A stretch of 64,000 bases of DNA from Owenia fusiformis (Eukaryota > Annelida > Polychaeta > Sabellida > Oweniidae). Position numbers and translations under genes: made by a program. The DNA is taken from the NCBI GenBank assembly GCA_903813345.2, contig CAIIXF020000008.1, positions 31,518,867 to 31,582,866 of the forward strand, read 5' to 3'. The notes under the pieces were generated by a model that worked only from the letters and a program-made list of their open reading frames with translations, was not told where the DNA came from and searched no databases. Of this stretch, positions 56,110 through 64,000 are shown piece after piece. Within the stretch, counting starts at the first letter, position 1; every line of letters starts with the position of its first letter.

Positions 56110-57595
56110 AAGGGATGCAAGAGATTCAATATTATCATTAGCAATTCTTTTGAATGGATAATATATTATAGTATCTTAATTCTAAGATTGTTCTGAATTA
56201 GTTAAAAATTCTTCAATCAGCAAAATTCAGGATTTTTGACCTCTAAATGAACACAAAATACACATTTATCACTGTCCATATAAACATTAATTTCGCAACA
56301 TTTAACAAATTTTCATATAAGTGAACAGAGATTAACTCCCACAAAGTTAAAATATTGTATGAAATAAATGTAGATTGGTTGAAATAAATTACAATTATAT
56401 GTGTATGAGCTACATGCGAAAATAGTATGTCAAACACTATCCTTCCATCAAACAATACAATTTTATCAAAATTATTTCACTGAAATTCAATAATAACACC
56501 TCCTATGTTTACTTTCATAACATAACATTTACTTCAAATAAAATTAATTTAGTTTTATCACAATTTTAAAACAAAGAAATATCAGTTGTATTTTCATTAG
56601 TTATTGGTATTTGGGAACAAAGGCTTGATGACGTAAAGGAACTGGAGTTAGTTTTGCTAGTAAACCCACTCTACTATACCTAACCCTTAGAAATGCATAA
56701 GATACTCTGTTTGTCTATTTGACAGTATTTGTATTGTTTAGTATATTTTTGAAAGTACCTTATTAACATCTAACAGTTATCCGATCAACCATTAATGAGG
56801 AACAGACAAATAAAAACAAATAACATAATCATTACTAATAAGCCAAATGGGTTGCTCATGAACACCCAATGCAAGGTAAAGTAGAGTGAAACCACTGAAC
56901 TCAAATCATCTTTCTCTCGCAAAGCACAGTAAAACAAGTCTATTATGAATAGACCCGGGACCGTTGGACCGATCAAAGGTGTTCCAATTTGCAGGTGTTC
57001 ACATTTCAAGGTTTTATAAACATGCGGGTCAATGGGAGATCAAATTTGGGAACTAGAAAGTGTTCCCATTGAGAGATATTTGAAAAAGAGAGGTGTTCAG
57101 ATATACAGGTTTTACTGTAATAGAACAACAAAGTAATAGACAACTGTGGTCTCTCACGGTGCAACGGTGTATAATACCACATCCTGGAACATAGAGTAAA
57201 TTTTAATGTGGACAATTCCCTGCCTACATTTCTGAATAAGGACAAATGTCAAGAGGATGGGAACATGAAAGTTTTAAGTATGTGACGTAAAGGGCTGGGC
57301 TCAAGGGAAGTTGTACCCTTTGTTTGCTTTAATTGATATTTTAAGTCAGCCGATATAATAATTTTGCTTTTAAGTATGGTACATTAGGTTTAAATATAAT
57401 AGCAAAGGTTCAAAGATAGGCTAATAGCAATTATGAATAAATAGTATAATGGATCCCTTATTCAAATAAAATAAAACATTATAGAGGATGAAATTGTAAT
57501 GAATATCACTATGGTAATGGCCAGAAAAATATCTGTCCCATAACTAATTTATTTGAGTAAGGACATAGTCTTGTAGAGAAAAATTAAATAGATAA
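56110..57595. other. Spacer with a GTGTTCC / ACAGGTTTTACTGTA repeat
   Basis: 56980-57120 contains AGGTGTTCC blocks and TACAGGTTTTACTGTA, also seen at 61560-61600 and related to 61930-62010. No gene is recognised. Confidence 0.45.
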
Positions 57596-58697
57596 TACGA
57601 GGGGTGATCAATAAGTAATGGACGCTTTTTTACACAGATACTTTTTATAGACCAATCCCTTTGATTTTCCTACCAGTGATACATCATTCAATTATCTATC
57701 AATTCTGAAGATTTGAAGACAAGATATACAATACATGTTGATATATCCTTATTTCCGCGAAGGAGGTACAGGTACCCCGGGACCGACATTTACGTCACAT
57801 ATTCAGATTTTAGCCAGTTTGGTAAATTTCAGTTAGATTTGAACATTTTAAATGCAACAAGTGTTGTGTTGTTTAAAAAATTTTGCTGACTGGTAACACA
57901 TAAACAGAAAATATTGTAATGTCAGAGTGTTGTATGGAAGGGGTTTGCAGGTCAATTCGAGAAAGCATTCAGTGGAAGAAAGGGGTGGTGAGAGAAGGGA
58001 ACACCCTACTCCATATGGACAATGCACCTGCCCACAGATCTCAAAATGTTCAGAAAACAATATCCCTGGACCTCAAAATTGAGCCCTTGGCCAATGCACC
58101 ATATTGTCCAGATCTGCTCACATGTGACTTGTTTATTTCTAAACTACTTATTTCTATAGAGAAAGGACGCAGGTTTATTGACATTGATGAAATAAAACAA
58201 CCCGTGCAACTGCATCTTGCTACCATGTCAGAGTATGGATTCAGCCTTGTCTCACAATCTTGAGTGAAGAGGATGAGGAATTGTGTACATGTAGCACTTG
58301 ATGGAAACTATTTAGAGGGCCCTGTGGAATAAATGTGGCATGAATACCACATAGTGATGATAAAATATTCAAAATTATTATATAATTACTATGGTATAAC
58401 AAAATGGGGTAATTCATGACCATAATGGTTTGTTTTGTTCAGCCTGCATTCAACTGCATTGCATGTTAAACAATCTAAAATAGCTTCAGAATATGTGACG
58501 TAAATGTCGGTCCCGGGGTACCTGTACCTCCTTCACGGAAATAAAGTTATATCAACATGTAATATATATATTGTCTTCAAATCTTCGGACTTGATAGATA
58601 ATTGAATGATGTATCACTGGTAAGAAAATCGAAGGGATTGGTCTATAAAAAGTATCTGTGTAAAAAAGCGTCCATTACTTATTGATCACCCCTCGTA
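57596..58697 (+). mobile_element. Mariner element with ~210-bp inverted terminal repeats
   Basis: TACGAGGGGTGATCAATAAG at the left and CTTATTGATCACCCCTCGTA at the right match the ACGAGGGGTG type of mariner end. Inverted repeats extend inward to 57813 and 58490 (TGACGTAAATGTCGGTCCCG / CGGGACCGACATTTACGTCA). The total is 1.1 kb with a decayed transposase. Confidence 0.85.
57919..58263 (+). pseudogene. Mariner transposase, C-terminal fragment
   Basis: A 114-codon frame with HMDNAPAHRSQNVQ (second catalytic Asp) and APYCPDLLTCDLF (third Asp, 35 residues between, near the D34D spacing of mariners). The N-terminal helix-turn-helix region and first catalytic Asp are absent, so it is inactive. SPDL has become CPDL. 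Confidence 0.85.
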
Positions 58698-58712
58698 CAA
58701 TAAAAATACAGG

Positions 58713-59153
58713 GTATTAACATGACAAAATGTCACCACCAAGTTGCTCAAATCTGAAATCTCAAGTCAGATTTGAACTTCTGAGAACCTGTAGGCCTAGA
58801 TGATTTTGAAAAAAAGACATTTTTGACCTTTTTTGATATACCCTGGGAAGGTCAAATCTAAAGTCAGATTTGAACTTCTGAGAACTTGTAGATTTGTTAG
58901 TAGAACTTGCCCATTCTGAAAGATTTGGTCAATTTTGAAGTTGAAAAAGACCTTTTTCTGACCTTGAGAAGGTCATCAAAGATCAAATCTCAAAACGTGT
59001 ACATGATTTAGAAAAAAATGAAGTCAGTCTAAACAGCATTTGTAAAAGTTATTGGAAGTTCTAAGAATTTGTTACAAACGCCAACTGCCACCCAGTCACA
59101 AAAAACGGAGACCGTAACATAACAATATGTCCCCACTTTTTGGTGGTGACATA
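58713..59153. mobile_element. Element of the 29004 family, copy 2
   Basis: The head TATTAACATGACAAAATGTC + ACCACC and the end ACTTTTTGGTGGTGACATAA match copy 1. Inside are one or two units (CTTGAGAAGGTCATCAAAGA) in which the DR4 pattern has decayed. Confidence 0.75.
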
Positions 59154-60728
59154 ATTATAGTAAAAATATATAACTCATTATATGGAATGTAATTATATTT
59201 CAATAAGTAATAATTATTATATAAATAATATATATAATGTATGTAGGTATATAATACATTGATAATTGACAAATATGAGTCGCATTTTGACAAATCAGCT
59301 AATTTTGACACTGTCATATAAATTTCATATTCTGGGAATTTTAGAAAATATGTTCTTATTTTGAATGTGTCGAAATTATCTGATAGAACCTGTAAGAAGC
59401 ATGAATATATTTACTTTTTTGCAAAATGATAATTATAGCAATATAACATTATGACATCACTTTGTTTCGCAAAATACAGACTTAGTGGGAAAGTATCTGC
59501 TTTATTACTTTCCACAAATTGAGAAAATGGAATCCATCCAACAGCGCAAACAATCATTTGGTTCTTGAATAAGGGAGTTGCTATATGGTTGAATAAATAG
59601 ACTGCCATTGCCTTAATGTTAATAACTTGCTACAGTCACTGAATTTCATGATTTATCAAAAAGTGGTGGTTGAATCTGTCTTACTCTTGAATGGCACATT
59701 ATGGGATGACCCTGTCAATGTTCATATTGTGATTTATCATGAACATTTTGGTTGTTGAACAAATAAACCTAGGTTTTCAAGAATTTTGACATTGCATCAA
59801 TGGTGATTTGGCCCCACATTTTTTTAGAAACATTGAAAAAGTCATGGAAAATGATTTAAATAACTGTATAAATCAAAGTTATGATTATGGAAAACTTTTC
59901 ACTAAATTCAAATATGCTATCAAAAATAAGGAGGTTTAATATGCAAATGTCTTTAATTCTTGCCAAAAATACAGGATTCAGCAAAATTTCAAAGCTGTAT
60001 TGCAATTGCAAAACCTACCATGTTTTATTATGCAGTTATTAATTACAGTAAAACTTGTTTTTGTGAATATTTCTCGCTGGGAACGATGTTGCCCATTCTG
60101 TATCTACACCTACAGTGAACACTTTTGTGATTCAATAGGTATTCACTTTACACATGTTTACTAAACATGAATTGATAATTTTACATTTTTAAAACTAAAA
60201 TGAGTTGAATGGTTATAATCTTTGCATGCATGTTATATTTCAATCATTTTTTTATGTATGTTTAAAATCTAAGAGGAAACTTGAAAATATTTTTCGAGTA
60301 TTATCCAAAAGAAATTAAATACATTACAGCCAATATCAAAATCATGAAAACATTTTAAAATTGACATTATAAATATTTTAATTATGATGGAAACTGACAT
60401 GATGAATATCAAATATAAGATCATAAAGTAAAGGTGTCCATAAATAACCACTTATTATACCCACAAATCTTTACAAACAATGTTATTAAGTAAATAAGTA
60501 GAATTCAGATTTGTAGTCCTGATAAGATTTAAGGTAATATCTGACATTTTCTAAATTTATCCTGGGGTGGGAGTAAGATATGGAACAAATTAAGAATTCT
60601 AGAAGCATGCTTAAAAGTCATATAATATATTATGCTATTAAAGTTTTACATGCCTATATTCAACTTTTTTCTCAAGTATATATAATATTTTATGTACATT
60701 ACTATTAATAAACTTTATTATAACTATA
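59154..60728. other. AT-rich spacer downstream of the coiled-coil gene
   Basis: No gene or element ends are recognised. 60713-60718 (TTTATT) gives a minus-strand AATAAA 11 bases after the stop of the next gene. Confidence 0.5.
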
Positions 60729-61391
60729 CTATCTAAAATCATTTAACGATATTTTCGGAGGTGATTCGGGATAAAACTTTTTCTTGAATTCGTCATCATT
60801 TAAATCCAAAGGTGGAGGAGTCCGGCTTCTTAACCTTGAACCACCATGAGTTGGTTTGTCAAGTGTAGGAGGTGACGTCACTTTTCTACTTTGTGACATA
60901 ATTGGACTGAGATCGTCTTTACTATAAAGTTTACTGCTCGGCCTTGTATACTTTCGAGTGACGTATGATGAGTCTATGCTGTCTTCAGTTGTATTCAGGC
61001 TATCAATTGTAGAGTCAAAATCATAGCGTTCCTTATATGGGTATGATGCTGCCCGCTGTTGCTTGACTGCTTCTGAATGTTTTTGATTGGTGGAGTATTT
61101 CCTTCTAGAAGTTGAGTCTTTCAAAGGTGAACGTCTCTGCTGAGATAGCAGTACTGGACGGGTGCGTAGAGATTTTACTCCAGTGTCATTTGAAGGTGGA
61201 GATTTCAATGGGCTCGTAGTCCCTCTTGTATTATATTTTGATACTGGTTGACTGCTTGGGCTCATATAGCTGCTATCACTAAAAATATATGGTTTCTCAT
61301 TGATTTGGACACGACGTGATTTTTTGGGTGATGCTGTGGGGCTTATACTCGCCAGGTGGCTTGTCATGGAGTCTGCATCACGCTTGTAATC
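60729..61391 (-). CDS. Coiled-coil / Ser-Pro-rich protein, last exon
   Basis: The acceptor is AAAATTTCAG just above 61391; the frame enters in phase 0 with DYKRDADSMTSHLAS and ends NDFR* (stop at 60731-60729), 220 residues. The segment is rich in Ser, Pro, Arg and Lys, with repeated SP/TP sites (SPKKSRR, TTSPLKSP, RRSPLKDS, RSRTPPPLDL), so likely disordered and phosphorylated. It ends FYPESPPKISLNDFR. A minus-strand AATAAA follows at 60718-60713. Basic SP-rich tails after coiled coils are common in cytoskeletal and centrosomal proteins, but I cannot name this one. Confidence 0.72.
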   Translation of the reverse strand, partial: DYKRDADSMTSHLASISPTASPKKSRRVQINEKPYIFSDSSYMSPSSQPVSKYNTRGTTSPLKSPPSNDTGVKSLRTRPVLLSQQRRSPLKDSTSRRKYSTNQKHSEAVKQQRAASYPYKERYDFDSTIDSLNTTEDSIDSSYVTRKYTRPSSKLYSKDDLSPIMSQSRKVTSPPTLDKPTHGGSRLRSRTPPPLDLNDDEFKKKFYPESPPKISLNDFR

Positions 61392-61529
61392 CTGAAATTT
61401 TAAGAAATCAGTTAATAAATATAAAAGAAATATAGTAAAGCCTTGTGCGTTGAACACATTTGGTACCTCAAAAAAGTGTTCTACTTTGGAGCTGTTCCAC
61501 CAGAGGTTTGTTTCAATTCAAGTTTAATA

Positions 61530-62010
61530 ATGAGTTTGAGGTGTTGCACTTATGGAGGTGTTCCATTTACAGAGATTTATACTTTACAGGTTTTACTGTA
61601 TCTAAAATGAAACCTGTAAAGTGGACCACCTCTAGAGGTGGATCTGCCTCTGTAAGTGGAACACTTTTCAGAGTCCCAAGACCAATTGACTTAAAGCTAA
61701 ATGGACCTCTATAAGTGGAACAACTTACAAGTGGAACACTTTTTAGAGGTACAAATGGTGTTCTGTTTAGACAGGTCTTACTGTACAGCTAAATAACTTA
61801 TTTCAGCAATGAGGCTTGTTACAATCATAGGCCCAGATTAAGAACTGTAGTAATCCATACATATAATCATATCCATACATATAATAAGCATGGATTACTA
61901 CAGTACTAAACCTGGGCATATGGTAGTTAATGGCTTTGAAAAGTGTTCCACTTATGAAGGTGTTCCATTTACAGAGAAATCAGAGGTGTTTCACTTTTAT
62001 AGGTTTAACT
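61530..62010. repeat. GTTCCACTTAT / ACAGGTTTTACTGTA repeats in the intron
   Basis: Several direct and inverted copies of TAAGTGGAACAC / GTGTTCCACTTA with ACAGGTTTTACTGTA. 61855-61900 adds an inverted repeat (TAGTAATCCATACATATAAT / ATAAGCATGGATTACTA). They look like ends of a DNA-transposon family also present near 57000. Confidence 0.55.
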
Positions 62011-62301
62011 GTAAATGCATTTGATATTACTTGTTTCAGCAATGAGGTCTCAATAAATAAATGATTAATGCAGTTGGTTTAATGTGGTTTTTGAATTAGA
62101 ATTCATAGAAAATGTTTGATGCTCTAAAAACATGTTATTTAATTAATGCTTGTTATTATCAAAGCTAGAATTAACCTTATAAGTAACACACAGATTGCAT
62201 CTTTCATAAAGAAATACTGACTACAACTTATAAGTAAATACTATGCTACTACCGTGGTGATTAATAAGTGAAATAGATATATTTATTGTATTATCCAAAC
62301 A

Positions 62302-62427
62302 AGGCATTAACATGACAAAAAGTCAACAACTTGTAAGGTATTGAAAACTGATACAGACGCCAAATGCAAATTGTTGTAGGCGCCAAACTCCAAACATCAA
62401 ACGCCGGACACTGTCTTGTGGTGACAT
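62302..62427. mobile_element. Element of the 29004 family, copy 3 (minimal)
   Basis: AAGGCATTAACATGACAAAA ... GACGCC ... AACGCCGGACACTG ... CTTGTGGTGACATAAAAA: the two ends with no internal AGGTCA units. Confidence 0.7.
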
Positions 62428-62516
62428 AAAAACTATTTCATATGCACTTAATGTGCACTCAGTGTTAAAGGATTAGAACAAATTCCAATTTTGAGTACAA
62501 CAGTGAATATTTTTAC

Positions 62517-62586
62517 CCTCTGTAGATTTCGTGGCTGTCTTGTGTCCGTTAATTCCTGTTTTAATGATGTCATGGTTTCCTGTAGC
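62517..62586 (-). CDS. Coiled-coil protein, penultimate exon
   Basis: 70 bp with acceptor CTATTCCAG above 62586 and donor GTAAAA below 62517. It enters in phase 2 and leaves in phase 0, matching both neighbours exactly. It encodes LQETMTSLKQELTDTRQ then PRNLQR, a heptad-like coiled coil running from the preceding exon. Confidence 0.65.
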
Positions 62587-63223
62587 CTGGAATAGAGAAC
62601 ACAAGGGGTCATGATGAGAAGATGGGGTGGGGGTGGTGATGGGGGGATTGAACACAGTAAGTGACCACAAAGAAAAATTTTACCATAGTTTATGATTATG
62701 ATAAAAACAATATTAGCCAACATTATTATCGCAGCTGATGATCATACATACATACATAAATCTTAATAATCAAAGAAATTACATTTCCTAGATTTTATGA
62801 CCTATTTCTATATCTGCTTAATGGCTAGCAGCTGCCAATTATTGTTTAATTTTATTTTCCAATAATGAATACTCCCACGTTCCAATGGAATTGATCTATC
62901 TTTCTGATTTGCAATACAAGAAGACAGCAGAAATACAAATCTTAAACAATTTTTAATTAAGAATATGACATCGAAGTTTGATGCCTAAGGACATGACCTT
63001 AACAGGTGTTAAAATCAGAGTTCAGTGATCTCCTTTAGAATTTTTCTTCAAAAAGGTTCTGAATCTCAATTTCACCTGTTCTCGTCAGAATATCTCAATA
63101 TTTCACCATTTTGACAGGGTGCCAACATATTTTCAACAGGGTGGCATGGAGCTTTTTAAGATTTTCAACAAAGTGTAGCACAGCCCCCAATCGATCTTAA
63201 GCTGATGGGAGTAATTAGCCTAC

Positions 63224-63267
63224 CTTGAAAATCTATCTTGTATCTTCTGTCTCTCAGCATCCGAGTT
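63224..63267 (-). CDS. Coiled-coil protein, third exon from the end
   Basis: 44 bp with acceptor CTATTTTCAG above 63267 and donor AAG-GTAGGC below 63224. It encodes NSDAERQKIQDRFS; the split Arg codon (AG|G) joins the next exon as FSRLQET. Heptad spacing continues across the junction. Upstream exons lie beyond the window or were not recognised. Confidence 0.6.
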
Positions 63268-64000
63268 CTGAAAATAGAACATTTAATAAACAATAATAAT
63301 ACAACTTGAAGAATAATATCAATTAGTATTGCTTTTATTAGACTACGCCCCACTCTGATAATTGTAACTCCTTCCTTACATGAAAGGTTACACATTCCAA
63401 CCTATTTCAAACCATCTGTATGATGATACTAGACACTTTCTGGGTAGTTGGACTTTCCATAGGGGTGGCAGACGGCCCTCGGACCAATTTATACCCCTAC
63501 CCCCAAAAAACCATGGGGGTACTTTAATACCAGCCAATAAAAAGAATACTAATGCATGCCAGATATTCATTGTTTTATATTGGGTAGGGCATGTTATGGT
63601 TAGTAAGTGCCAAAAATTTCCAATCTCTAACTTATATGGTTACCATAGAAACAGTATTTATATCTCGAAATATTCTCAATTTGACCCCCTCCCAAATGTG
63701 TCCCTTTGTTCTCAAAGTGAAATATTTGCAAATCTGTTTGGATTTTATGGCTGCTACTTTGTCAAAAATTGTATCAATATGTATATTTTAACATTTAAAC
63801 ACTTAAAAGTGTTCATAATGATCCTATAAATCAATAATTTTTATCAAATATAGTCACACATAGCTGCTTTTAGGGAAAAGTGGGCGTGGCACTTTTTGGT
63901 ACGCGTGTACTTGTTGCAGCATTAAATGAAAAATACATATTATACTAACAACAATTGACATTTAATTAGCATCTACTTATGTTGTGTAACATTGTAATAT
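63268..64000. other. Intron or spacer at the window end
   Basis: I see no further minus-strand exon with splice logic. Short frames here (for example 63380-63829 +) have no domain features. Confidence 0.4.

Overview
This is an AT-rich metazoan nuclear window, most likely from a marine invertebrate. The evidence is intron-split genes with canonical GT..AG junctions, an EGF/mucin-type secreted protein built from symmetric phase-1 exons, a C2H2 zinc-finger gene, a tRNA-derived SINE, LINE, gypsy-type LTR and mariner-type elements, and dozens of fold-back (MITE-like) elements. I cannot name the species or phylum from sequence alone. Most of the window is repeats, and most long reading frames are transposon remnants or low-complexity shadows.

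Layout. 1-4.8 kb: dead LINE fragments, duplicated and partly inverted. 4.9-12.1 kb (+): eight exons of a secreted modular protein (EGF-like modules, a DUF3011-like module, a Thr-rich TTTGP linker, then five copies of a module with RPVY, LYY and WxIG motifs). 13.9-21.9 kb (-): a young LTR element with gag, zinc knuckle and protease, a transmembrane ORF and no polymerase. 22-30.5 kb: a dense field of hairpin elements, SINE pieces, mariner-like elements and a 1.5-kb element carrying nine AGGTCA direct repeats. 31.6-33.1 kb (+): an intronless secreted glycoside hydrolase of family 76 with a cysteine-rich tail. 33-36.6 kb: more MITEs. 36.7-37.7 kb (-): a C2H2 zinc-finger exon. 37.9-45 kb: nested MITEs and a ~2-kb dimeric satellite. 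45.4-56.1 kb (+): two tandem paralogous genes for 71-residue secreted cysteine-rich peptides; in both, the start codon appears to be split across the intron. 57.6-58.7 kb: a decayed mariner. 60.7-63.3 kb (-): the last three exons of a coiled-coil plus Ser/Pro-rich protein.

The host genes do not form one pathway. Three of the loci encode secreted products (the modular EGF/mucin protein, the GH76 enzyme and the cysteine-rich peptides), which would fit mucosal, feeding or defence biology, but that link is inference. The most noteworthy items are the split-start cysteine-rich peptide pair, the animal GH76 gene, the transposon-borne nuclear-receptor-like site array and the pol-less LTR element with a membrane-protein ORF.
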